Origin: CAVYPR01 sp052145775
Lineage (GTDB): Bacteria; Actinomycetota; Acidimicrobiia; Acidimicrobiales; RAAP-2
DNA length: 17,816 nt
NCBI GenBank assembly: GCA_052145775.1
Contig: JBKQNY010000084.1
Location: forward strand, 1-17,816
Reading direction: 5' to 3'
Position 1 is the stretch's first letter. The number at the start of each line of letters is the position of its first letter. A program made the position numbers and the translations under genes. Positions 1-9,553 of the stretch are shown in pieces. The notes below the pieces were generated by a model. That model ran no database searches. It was not told where the DNA came from and was given only the letters and a program-made list of their open reading frames with translations.

Positions 1-2528
<2,528 letters not shown>

Positions 2529-2686
2529 TGTGAGATCTCGTCCGGTGTCATCGACCTTCCTCGCCCATGCGGCATGTGACAGGTGACACCCCGAATCTCA
2601 TTCGGTGGCACGCAAGTGCTCACAAGACCGAAGGAAGGTGCTTGTGGACACGGAAGATGAGCCCTGAGCCTCCGTCAGAGGTCGGT
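2529..2686. other. Non-coding gap between convergent nrdJ and hydrolase; possible element scar
   Basis: No convincing gene lies here. The gap contains an inverted repeat, GGTGTCA (2544-2550) and TGACACC (2584-2590), and a compact hairpin at 2591-2605. It also contains a well-formed ribosome-binding-like AAGGAAGG followed by GTG at 2644 that opens a frame of only seven codons (stop at 2665-2667). A good start signal with almost no frame behind it could be the remnant of a lost gene or insertion element, but no transposase sequence is recognisable. Confidence 0.35.
2591..2605 (+). terminator. Short hairpin downstream of nrdJ
   Basis: CCGAAT, a three-base loop CTC, then ATTCGG forms a perfect 6-bp stem about 60 bases after the nrdJ stop. 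No T-run follows on either strand, so it is at best a GC-rich terminator or processing site. Its position between two convergent genes supports a 3'-end role. Confidence 0.35.
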
Positions 2687-4351
2687 TCAGAGTGCGATCT
2701 GGATCGTATGGTGGCCCGTCCCTGTAGCGGCCAGCACGGGTTGACTGGGACGTCCGTCAACTCTGCACGAGCTGATACGTCGCCCGGCCCCGCTCAGCGT
2801 GACGTCGAGCGTCATGTTCCGGTAGCGCAGGCCGAGCAAGTGGACAGTCCCCCACCCCGACGGCAATGAAGGAGCGAACTCCAGTCCCCGCTTGGTGAAG
2901 TCGAGGCCGAAGAGCCCGCGGTAGATCATCCGCAGGTACCCGGTGGCGGACCACGCCTGGTTCGGTGCGGACGTCCATTGCGTGATCTGGGCGCTTCCGT
3001 TGCCGGCCTGCCATCCGCCGTCAGGGACTCCGGTCACGGAGTTGTAGACCTCGTAGAAGCTGTGGTCGCTTGCACTGATCATCTGCGCCAGGTCGGTGAC
3101 AGCGCGGGCGAACAGGTCGACCCTGCCACCGACGGCGGCCGCATGGCCGAACATCGAATGGACCATCGGCCAGATCGAGACGTTGTGCCGACCCGGTTCC
3201 TGTTCGCTGAACCTGGCGAAATGAGGCCAAGAGTTGACCACACCATGCGGTTGCCAGTGCGAGTTAGCCAGCAGAGTGCCCGTCCGTCGCGCGCCTGCGA
3301 CGCCGAGCATCACCGCGAACGCCAGGCCGCTGCCCTCCTGCCTGGTGTCGAGCTGGCCGGCCAAGGGTGTCCCTTGCCCGTGGATCAAGTAGCCGTACAT
3401 GCCAGCATCATCCCGCCAGAAGTTGCGGTTGATCGAGGCCCGCAGGCGGGCGGCCGCGGTGTGGTACGCCGGGATGTCGGTGTGCCGTCCCAGGGCTCGC
3501 GCCATCCCCGCCAACGCGAGGTACGACCCGTAGTAGAGGCAGTTCGTCGACAGGCACATCAACACGTCCGAATGCGGATAGGCGAGAACGGATGATGTGT
3601 CGATACCCGGTTGCCAGGGCGGGCTGGGATACCCAGAGATGCCGTCGTTCATGAACGACGGACCCTCGAAGAGCCCTTGTGCCGTATTGAAGTTCTGGCT
3701 CCGACGGACGCCCAGCGTATTGACCGACGTCTCGTAGGCATCCGTGAGGAAATCCACGTCCCCGGTCAGGCGATAGTGGTCCCATGCCCCGAGGACCCAG
3801 ACGATCTGGTCCCACCACTCACCGTCACCCTGCTGGACGACAAGGCTCCCGCCCGACTGGCGGTTCACCACGGACCAAAGCGTGTTGCGCCCGACGATCG
3901 GGGCGAGAAGGCTCGTCGCATTCCAGGCGTTGACCGCTGCGTCCCTGGTCCACCGTTGCGGCAACGGGTACCCACCGCCAGCGCGCACGAACGTCCCGGG
4001 CGGGTAGGTCACGAGACCGTCTCGGTTGTACGTCGCCGGTTCCGCGTAGGCCGTGTTGATCCCTATCAGGTTCGTCAGGGCCGTCTCGTACACGACGGCG
4101 AGTTCTCTCTGCACGGTCGAGTCCTCGAAGAGGAGCGAGGGCATGGAGTACTCGATGCGACCCGCATCGGTGGTCCGAGGCTGTCCAGGACTTCCAGTTG
4201 CGGACGCCAGCGGCGGGTCGAACCCGCCGAGGCCGGCTGCCATCAGGGTCCCTCCTGCGGCGCCCACGCCGGCGGCCTTCAGGAGATCGCGCCGCCGTAA
4301 TTTACGGTTCCCGTCCGACGTTTGGACCCGCTGATCTTGTGATTCCGCCAT
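2687..4351 (-). CDS. Tat-exported (alpha/alpha)6-barrel glycoside hydrolase-like protein
   Basis: A 554-residue protein, probably a secreted carbohydrate-active enzyme of the six-hairpin fold (GH63, MGH1-like, GH78-like group). The N-terminus has a twin-arginine signal: R19-R21 followed by DLLKAAG and a small-residue hydrophobic stretch to about residue 43. The barrel follows. WTRD at 134-137 and GDGEWWDQIVW at 174-184 resemble the acidic, aromatic-rich sugar-binding loops of these families, and a later HNVSIWPM segment fits the second half of the barrel. The last roughly 80 residues (RGLEFAPSLPSGW onward) look like the beta-sandwich that usually closes such enzymes. The ATG is preceded by AAAGGA at 4359-4364. 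The substrate cannot be assigned, and annotation as an amylo-1,6-glucosidase-like or rhamnosidase-like protein would be equally consistent. It is divergent from the cyclase-STAND gene and less GC-rich than nrdJ, which suggests separate acquisition. Confidence 0.72.
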   Translation of the reverse strand: MAESQDQRVQTSDGNRKLRRRDLLKAAGVGAAGGTLMAAGLGGFDPPLASATGSPGQPRTTDAGRIEYSMPSLLFEDSTVQRELAVVYETALTNLIGINTAYAEPATYNRDGLVTYPPGTFVRAGGGYPLPQRWTRDAAVNAWNATSLLAPIVGRNTLWSVVNRQSGGSLVVQQGDGEWWDQIVWVLGAWDHYRLTGDVDFLTDAYETSVNTLGVRRSQNFNTAQGLFEGPSFMNDGISGYPSPPWQPGIDTSSVLAYPHSDVLMCLSTNCLYYGSYLALAGMARALGRHTDIPAYHTAAARLRASINRNFWRDDAGMYGYLIHGQGTPLAGQLDTRQEGSGLAFAVMLGVAGARRTGTLLANSHWQPHGVVNSWPHFARFSEQEPGRHNVSIWPMVHSMFGHAAAVGGRVDLFARAVTDLAQMISASDHSFYEVYNSVTGVPDGGWQAGNGSAQITQWTSAPNQAWSATGYLRMIYRGLFGLDFTKRGLEFAPSLPSGWGTVHLLGLRYRNMTLDVTLSGAGRRISSCRVDGRPSQPVLAATGTGHHTIQIAL

Positions 4352-4518
4352 CGATCAGTCCTTTCGCCTGGGGAAAGGTGAAACGACCAGCGTAATTGTT
4401 CCGCTTCGATCCTTGAGAAGCGAGGTTCCTTGAGGTTTCTGGCGCACTGCGCTCAGCGTGGTGGGGAGCCGAAACGCCGCCACCCCCCTCGCCAGCGAGC
4501 GGCACGTGAGAAGCTTTT
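4352..4518. promoter_or_regulatory. Divergent promoter region with direct and inverted repeats
   Basis: This 167-base gap must hold the promoters of the leftward hydrolase and the rightward cyclase-STAND gene. It contains the hydrolase ribosome-binding site (AAAGGA on the minus strand, 4359-4364), an inverted repeat CGCTTC (4402-4407) with GAAGCG (4417-4422), and two copies of TCCTTGAG (4410-4417 and 4427-4434) 17 bases apart. The last two patterns overlap and look like a regulator-binding site. No confident -35/-10 pair could be picked on either strand. Confidence 0.45.
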
Positions 4519-7290
4519 GTGGTGCGTGGGCCGTCGGGCACGGTGGCTTTTCTGTTCACTGATGTCGAAGGGTCGACGCGGCTTTGGGAGGAAGCCCCGG
4601 AGGCAATGCAACTGGCCCTGGAGCGCCACGACGCCACCTTGCGCCAGGCAATCGAGGAGGGAGGCGGGTACGTCTTTGCCACCGGAGGGGACGGCTTTGC
4701 GGCGGCATTCGGTACTGCCGGTGCAGCTGTCGCGGCGGCGATCGAGGCGCAGGTCCGGTTGAGCTGTGAAGCACCGGACGAGCGAGCGCCGCTTCGCGTC
4801 CGGATGGCTGTCCACACCGGTGAGGTGGCAGAGCGAGACGGGGACTACTTCGGTGCTGCCGTGAACCGGACTGCTCGGCTGATGGCGCTCGCGCACGGAG
4901 GCCAGGTGCTCGTGTCCCGAACCACGGTTGAAATTCTCGGGCCCGATGTGGCGGTGCTGGACCTCGGTGAACATCGCCTGCGCGATCTGACGCTGCCCGA
5001 ACATGTCTTCCAGTTGTGCGACGCCTCATTGCCCAGTGAGTTCCCCCCGCTGCGTTCATTGGGCGCGTACCCCTCCAATCTCCCGACCCAGACGACGGCA
5101 TTCGTTGGTCGAGACGACCAAATGCGCGACGCGAGAATTGCGTTGGACGAGTGCAGAGTCGTCACGCTCACTGGGGTTGGTGGCGTGGGCAAGACTCGCT
5201 TGGCGTTGCAGGTCGCTGCCGAGGTGCTGCCCCAATACCGGGATGGGGTCTGGGTGGTCGAGCTCGGCGGCGTGAGCAACGGGATCGCCGCCGAAGAGGC
5301 GATCGCGTCGGCTCTGGGGGCCCAACAACAGTCGGGACAGGCGCTGCGGGAGAGCCTGCTGTCCTTCCTGCGCACCAAGCGGCTCCTCTTGGTGCTCGAC
5401 AACTGCGAACACCTGCTCGACCTCGTCGCCGCGTTGGTCGAGGACATGACTGGTGGGGCCCCGGACCTGACCGTGCTGGCAACGAGCCGGGAGGCGTTGC
5501 GCGTCGCCGGGGAACAGGTCGTGGCGGTCCCGTCGCTCACCGTCCCCGACGAGGCGACAGGGATCGACGAGCTGGCCAGCGCTCCCGCCGTGCGGCTCTT
5601 TGTCGACCGGGCGCGTGCGGGGCGACCGGACTTCACGTTGGGCCCGGAGAATGCCACCGAAGTCGCCCATCTCTGTCGGCGTCTCGACGGCGTGCCGTTG
5701 GCCATTGAGCTCGCCGCGGCGCGCGCTCGCACGATGACCCCCGATGAGATCGCTTCCCGTCTTGACCAGCGCTTCCGTTTGCTCACTGGCGGGACGCGCA
5801 CCGCAGCCAACCGCCACCAGACGCTACGGGCGGCGATCGACTGGTCCTACGATCTGCTCGCCGACAACGAGAAAGCACTCTTCTCACGGTTGTCCGTGTT
5901 CGCCGGCGGGTTCGATCTCAGAGCGGCGGAGGCGATCGGGTCGGGAGGTGCCATCGACGCGATCGATGCCGATGACATCCTCGGGCGGCTCGTCGACAAG
6001 TCTCTCATCTCTGCTCACAGCCTCCGCAATGCCACCCGCTTCCGGATGCTGGAGACCATCCGGGAGTATGCGCTTGAGCGCCTGGAGGCGTCGGGGGAGA
6101 TAGAAGGCGTACGCACGCGCCATGCGGAACACTTCGCCCGCGTTACCGCAGAAGCGGGTACGGGCCTGAAGGGGCCGAAGGAGCGGACGTGGCTGGAAGG
6201 CGTCGAAGAAGACCTTGACAATCTGCGGTCGGCAGTCACCTGGTCGCTCGACAGCGGCGAACCTGACGTGGCGTTGCGCTGCGTGCTCGCACTCGGCATG
6301 CAGGGCCTCCGGTTCCAACCGACCACGAGTGCCTGGGCGGCGGCCATCGTGGGCACAGCAGTGGCAGAGCGCCACCCGGCGTATCCGGCGGCCCTCGCCG
6401 TGCTGGCGTGGGCGACGACGCATGAGGGCCGGCCTGACGAGGCTGTCCGTCTGGCGAGGGCGGCGCTCGAGGCACTGGGTGATGGGCCGGTCGACCCCGA
6501 AGTCGTGTGCCGAGTGGCCTCACCCGTGGCCGGCATCGCCCCCGTGCTCGGTCGCCCCCCAGGTCCGGAGGTGACACGGTGGCTCGATGCCGCACGGGCG
6601 AGCGGGGATCCGTACGAGGAAGCGCTTGCGTTGACCATGCGTTCGGTTTCCCAACGAATGAGGGGAGACACCGCCGCAACGTCCAGCGCCGAGCAGGCTC
6701 TGGCGATGGCGCGGATCAGTGGGAGTCCGACGGCAATCGCCTACGCGACGTTCAATCTGGCCAGCCACGAGGCTCAATCGGACCCCGGCCGAGCCGTCTC
6801 GCTCATTGATGAGTCCCTGCGTTGCGCCGAGGAAGCGGGGAACGACTATGCGGCAAGCCTGGCGCGCGGCGCCCGGGGCTACGTGCTGACTGCGGCCGGT
6901 GACCACGCGGGGGCGCTGGCATCCTGGCTGGACGCCGCCCGCGGCGCTGCTCGCGAGGGTCGCCGTGACTTCCTGGCGATTGGGCTCCTGCCAGTTTCCG
7001 CCTGGCTCGCGGCACTCGGTGCTTTCGAAGCAGCGGCCGTCGTCCGCGGATGGATCGAAGGCGTCCTCGGCAATCAGGACCTGGCGATCAACGCGAGCGG
7101 TTACCTGACGGAGGAGGTCCGAGCGGCGATCTTGGGGCTGCCGCTTTGCCTGGGTGAGCGGTACTCGGTCCTCGTGCACACCGGCGCGGCCATGGGCGAG
7201 AGCGAGATCATCGAATATGCCGCGGCGCACACGCCGGAGTCGCCGCCGTCCCCCATTCCCGACAGTCCGTCATCGTCGAACGACAGCTGA
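4519..7290 (+). CDS. Class III nucleotidyl cyclase domain - STAND/NB-ARC ATPase - TPR-like signalling protein
   Basis: A 923-residue cytoplasmic signalling protein. Residues 8-165 form a class III adenylate/guanylate cyclase homology domain: metal-binding D15 (FTDVEGST) and D58 (GGDGF), D109 in DYFG, and the transition-state pair N116 and R120 (VNRTAR). The position that normally holds the substrate-selecting lysine just before the second aspartate is A54, so purine choice or activity may differ. Residues about 195-480 are a STAND ATPase with P-loop GVGGVGKT (219-226, K225), Walker B ending at D294 (LLLVLDNCEH), then the GVPLAIELAAAR and winged-helix segments. Residues about 540-870 are alanine-rich helical repeats of TPR type. 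Related mycobacterial proteins such as Rv0386 end in a LuxR-type HTH; here the tail is a Pro/Ser-rich stretch with none, so DNA binding is not expected. The start is GTG 4519 (or GTG 4522), with GAGAAG at 4508-4513. Confidence 0.88.
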   Translation: MVRGPSGTVAFLFTDVEGSTRLWEEAPEAMQLALERHDATLRQAIEEGGGYVFATGGDGFAAAFGTAGAAVAAAIEAQVRLSCEAPDERAPLRVRMAVHTGEVAERDGDYFGAAVNRTARLMALAHGGQVLVSRTTVEILGPDVAVLDLGEHRLRDLTLPEHVFQLCDASLPSEFPPLRSLGAYPSNLPTQTTAFVGRDDQMRDARIALDECRVVTLTGVGGVGKTRLALQVAAEVLPQYRDGVWVVELGGVSNGIAAEEAIASALGAQQQSGQALRESLLSFLRTKRLLLVLDNCEHLLDLVAALVEDMTGGAPDLTVLATSREALRVAGEQVVAVPSLTVPDEATGIDELASAPAVRLFVDRARAGRPDFTLGPENATEVAHLCRRLDGVPLAIELAAARARTMTPDEIASRLDQRFRLLTGGTRTAANRHQTLRAAIDWSYDLLADNEKALFSRLSVFAGGFDLRAAEAIGSGGAIDAIDADDILGRLVDKSLISAHSLRNATRFRMLETIREYALERLEASGEIEGVRTRHAEHFARVTAEAGTGLKGPKERTWLEGVEEDLDNLRSAVTWSLDSGEPDVALRCVLALGMQGLRFQPTTSAWAAAIVGTAVAERHPAYPAALAVLAWATTHEGRPDEAVRLARAALEALGDGPVDPEVVCRVASPVAGIAPVLGRPPGPEVTRWLDAARASGDPYEEALALTMRSVSQRMRGDTAATSSAEQALAMARISGSPTAIAYATFNLASHEAQSDPGRAVSLIDESLRCAEEAGNDYAASLARGARGYVLTAAGDHAGALASWLDAARGAAREGRRDFLAIGLLPVSAWLAALGAFEAAAVVRGWIEGVLGNQDLAINASGYLTEEVRAAILGLPLCLGERYSVLVHTGAAMGESEIIEYAAAHTPESPPSPIPDSPSSSNDS

Positions 7291-7478
7291 GAACGCCGCT
7301 GGAGCCGTGAGCATGACACCAAAGGAAGAGCTCGGGTCACCTTCCATGGACCTTCACACGTCGTTGCACTCTCAACAGGTGCAATCGGGGTCTTGCGCGA
7401 AGGCAGGAACTCTGCGACTCGACGGTTCGCCCTCGGTGATACCGAGGTGCTGACGGCGCCACCCACAACCGTCGGGTT
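7291..7478. other. Gap between convergent cyclase-STAND and toxin genes
   Basis: No supported gene. A 46-codon frame (7313-7453) has no homology that I recognise. GTCGGG at 7471-7476 pairs with CCCGAC at 7494-7499 across the end of the toxin gene. Confidence 0.5.
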
Positions 7479-8057
7479 CTAGGCGGGCCAAGGCCCGACG
7501 AGGGCGTCGGGCGACCATGGAGGCCACCTCGCGGCCCCGAGCAACTGACCATTGACCAGCGCCGCCACGCGCTCTGGACCGTCGAGTGCGGCGTTGTCCC
7601 AGAACGCGGCCGACTCGACCGTCGCTGCCGCCGCGGCAACCAACGGCCATAACCGGTGGTAGCGGGTACGGATCTTGTGCTCGGGCACCGAGTGCCCGCC
7701 GCGCCCGACGCGTGCCGCCACCCGCGCCACCGCCACGTCCTCCGGGACCATGAGGACATGAAGGGCGACGAAGTACCCCGCGGCATGGGCTTGATCGACG
7801 AGTGCCAGCTTCGGAGGATGCGAGAAGACCGTCTCGGCGATGAACTGCCGGCCGCTCTCGATAAGCGCTGCTCGCGTCGCTTCTGCAATTCTGATGGCGT
7901 CGTACGAACGGCCCTCGGGGTCGTCCGGCCAATGCTCGGCGGCGATCAGGTCGGCGTCGACGATCAGTGAGCCCGGCAACTGGGCAGCCAGGATCTCTCG
8001 TGCAAACGTCGACTTTCCCGCCCCGTTCGGTCCGACGACCAGGTCGAGGCGGCTCAC
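7479..8057 (-). CDS. Zeta-toxin-like P-loop kinase (COG4185 type), toxin of a TA pair
   Basis: A 192-residue P-loop protein of the zeta-toxin/COG4185 group. The Walker A is GPNGAGKST (9-17, with K15/S16), followed by the IVDADLIA segment with D34 and D36. The ETVFSHP strand and the basic lid GRGGHSVPEHKIRTRYHR follow, where arginines would contact phosphate. Well-studied zeta toxins phosphorylate UDP-N-acetylglucosamine and so block peptidoglycan synthesis; whether this subgroup uses the same substrate is not known to me. The GTG start overlaps the antitoxin stop by four bases (GTGA, 8054-8057), so the two are translationally coupled with the antitoxin first. The last codons contain a strong hairpin (7493-7512). 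The family call is firm; the toxin role is inferred from the partner gene and operon form. Confidence 0.85.
   Translation of the reverse strand: MSRLDLVVGPNGAGKSTFAREILAAQLPGSLIVDADLIAAEHWPDDPEGRSYDAIRIAEATRAALIESGRQFIAETVFSHPPKLALVDQAHAAGYFVALHVLMVPEDVAVARVAARVGRGGHSVPEHKIRTRYHRLWPLVAAAAATVESAAFWDNAALDGPERVAALVNGQLLGAARWPPWSPDALVGPWPA
7493..7512 (-). terminator. Perfect 8-bp hairpin at the 3' end of the toxin gene
   Basis: GCCCGACG, loop AGGG, CGTCGGGC forms a perfect 8-bp stem lying within the last codons of the toxin gene and ending about 12 bases before its stop. There is no T-run. It may protect or terminate the toxin mRNA at this convergent junction, but it could simply reflect GC-rich coding sequence. 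Confidence 0.35.
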
Positions 8058-8482
8058 CCAGGTCGATGCGCGCCGGCCCGGGCTGAGTGCGTGGCGGTGC
8101 CTTGGGCCGCTTCGAGTGGTCGCGACACTCCGTCCGGTCCGAACTCTCTCAACACGCCGTCCTCATCGAGGGCCACCGCAGTGAGGTCGGCTCGCAGAAG
8201 TGCTCGGCCGAAGGAGATGGCCGACGCCCGCTCCGCGATGGCGACGTCCAGCTCGACGTTGGCGACGAGGCGCTCCTCGGCCGACAGTGTGGAGAGCGGC
8301 GTCTCCCCGCGTACTGCGGCGGTGATGCGGCGCCGGGCGGCGGTTGCGTGCGCTGAGAGCTCCATGCCCAGCCGGGTCCAGTGTTCGAGCTGCTGGCGGG
8401 CCGATCGGTGCTCCCGGCGCCCCTCGTCGACAGCCGCCTCGAACAGCGCAGCCTCGAAGCGGGTCATGTGGGTGTCAGCCAT
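8054..8482 (-). CDS. ParD-like antitoxin
   Basis: A 142-residue protein, first gene of the toxin-antitoxin operon. Residues about 15-50 (SARQQLEHWTRLGMELS followed by a basic helix) match the ParD-like antitoxin family, which should bind both the operator and the toxin. The middle is helical (LSAEERLVANVELDVAIAERA), followed by a short beta-rich piece with LDEDGVLREFGPDG and a flexible tail, which could be the toxin-wrapping part. The frame is open to an ATG at 8515, but the ATG at 8482 is preceded at eight bases by a strong AAGGGAG (8491-8497). The upstream codons also run through the operator repeats, so 8482 is chosen. The stop overlaps the toxin start by four bases. The gene is probably autoregulated through the repeats at 8496-8528. 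Confidence 0.78.
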   Translation of the reverse strand: MADTHMTRFEAALFEAAVDEGRREHRSARQQLEHWTRLGMELSAHATAARRRITAAVRGETPLSTLSAEERLVANVELDVAIAERASAISFGRALLRADLTAVALDEDGVLREFGPDGVSRPLEAAQGTATHSARAGAHRPG

Positions 8483-8490
8483 GTCGCGCG

Positions 8491-8497
8491 CTCCCTT
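8491..8497 (-). promoter_or_regulatory. Ribosome-binding site deciding the antitoxin start
   Basis: AAGGGAG on the minus strand sits eight bases upstream of ATG 8482. Its end overlaps the proximal operator repeat by two bases, so a bound repressor would cover both promoter and leader. Confidence 0.75.
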
Positions 8498-8528
8498 GTA
8501 GCACTCTGCATACATTGTAGCAATCTGC
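8496..8528 (-). promoter_or_regulatory. Toxin-antitoxin promoter and operator: two 14-bp direct repeats, 19-bp period
   Basis: On the minus strand GCAGATTGCTACAA (8528-8515) is followed by GCAGAGTGCTACAA (8509-8496), 13 of 14 bases identical and 19 bases apart. The distal copy contains TACAAT (8519-8514), a good -10 element for the leftward operon. A transcript starting about seven bases further on would have a leader of roughly 25 bases. Paired direct repeats over the promoter of a toxin-antitoxin operon are the expected binding site of an antitoxin dimer pair. No clear -35 element is visible. Confidence 0.65.
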
Positions 8529-8783
8529 TTACGATGCCAGCCGGAAGTCGGGCCGGTCGACGTGCCGGGGAGCGGCCCTTCACACCCGCGTCACTACCGC
8601 GTCGATGGGCCGCCGAGAAGACGCTGTAGGCGTCCTATCAGCCACTTCGGCTGCTAGCTGGGGTTAGCATGTGAGCGAATGACGGGGTCCGGCGGCGTTT
8701 CGTGAGCGTGCAGACGTGATGTGCGTTCTTGCCGGGTGTGCTCGTTCTCTCGGGCCGAGATGCCCGGTGGGGAGCCCCGTGGG
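8529..8783. other. Gap between divergent antitoxin and channel genes
   Basis: With the operator, the gene-free stretch is about 300 bases. Beyond the operator I see a small hairpin (CAGCC/GGCTG, 8639-8653) and a TAGCAT (8665-8671 area) that could serve as a -10 for the rightward channel gene, but no RNA gene or conserved small frame. Confidence 0.4.
8769..8774 (+). promoter_or_regulatory. Ribosome-binding site deciding the channel start
   Basis: GGGGAG ends nine bases before ATG 8784 and favours this ATG over the GTG at 8721, which would add a 21-residue tail with no family match. Confidence 0.6.
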
Positions 8784-9392
8784 ATGACGTCGGCGGATTC
8801 GGCGGCCGGGGCCCGCGATGCCATCGACAGCCACCGTCTCGAGGCCTTCAGCGACGGCGTCATGGCGGTCATCATCACGATCATGGCCTTCCAGTTGAAG
8901 ACGCCGGTCACCGCCACGTTCCACGATCTCTCGGCACGCCTGCCGTCCCTCCTCGTCTACGTCCTCAGCTTCACCGTCATCGGCATCTGCTGGAACAACC
9001 ACCACCACCTCCTGCGGGCGACCAGGCGCATCGACGGCGCGGTGATGTGGACGAACCTTTTCCTGCTTTTCTGGCTGTCGCTGGTCCCCTTCGCCACCGC
9101 ATGGGTGGGCACCGCCCACGACGAGTCGCTGCCCGCCGCCACCTACGGGGTGGTGGCGCTGGGCGCCGCACTCGCCTACTTCGCCCTGGTACGCGCCATC
9201 CTTCGGGCCAACCCCGACGACGATCGCATCACGTCGGCCCTGGGGCGGGACTACAAGGGGATCGCCTCCCCGATCATCTATGCGGTCGGCATCGCGCTGG
9301 CCCCGTTGAATCCCTACCTCTCGTACGGCTGCTACGCGGCGGTGTCGCTCCTGTGGTTCGTCCCCGATCGCCGGCTGGCCAGGACCCAATGA
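8784..9392 (+). CDS. TMEM175-family (DUF1211) potassium channel
   Basis: A 202-residue integral membrane protein of the TMEM175 type, which forms tetrameric potassium-selective channels without the classical selectivity filter. The signature RxxxFSD is at 18-24 (R18 to D24), opening the first membrane helix, GVMAVIITIMAF, whose aliphatic residues form the constriction in studied homologues. Further helices can be seen at LLVYVLSFTVIGICW, MWTNLFLLFWLSLVPF, YGVVALGAALAYFALV, IIYAVGIALAPL and YGCYAAVSLLWFV, giving the six of a bacterial single-repeat channel. The WNNHHHLLR segment after helix two is also typical. The start was chosen from the ribosome-binding site at 8769-8774. It appears to be a single-gene unit; the next gene lies 161 bases downstream. 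Confidence 0.88.
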   Translation: MTSADSAAGARDAIDSHRLEAFSDGVMAVIITIMAFQLKTPVTATFHDLSARLPSLLVYVLSFTVIGICWNNHHHLLRATRRIDGAVMWTNLFLLFWLSLVPFATAWVGTAHDESLPAATYGVVALGAALAYFALVRAILRANPDDDRITSALGRDYKGIASPIIYAVGIALAPLNPYLSYGCYAAVSLLWFVPDRRLARTQ

Positions 9393-9553
9393 CCCCGGCT
9401 CGCGCTCAACGGCTGCCGAGAGGGGCGGGTCCTGCACCCGGTCGGCGACGGGAGAGGTCAGCAGAGGGCGGGTGGTATCGCCCACGGACAGCGGATCGGG
9501 TGCTAGGGAGGGGTGTGGCGGGGCGCCGGAACCGGGCCCCCGAGAGGAGTGCG
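9393..9553. other. Gap before the IPT gene
   Basis: 161 GC-rich bases with no supported gene. The only recognisable signal is GAGAGGAG (9542-9549), the ribosome-binding site of the next gene, four bases before its ATG. Confidence 0.5.

Noticed and set aside
7313..7453. A 46-codon frame after the cyclase-STAND gene
   Set aside because: It has weak translation signals, no recognisable sequence pattern and a convergent neighbour; there is not enough to call a gene.
8729..9553. The same open frame extended upstream of the IPT gene
   Set aside because: It overlaps the channel gene in another frame, is Arg/Pro-rich, and would bury the signal peptide inside the protein.
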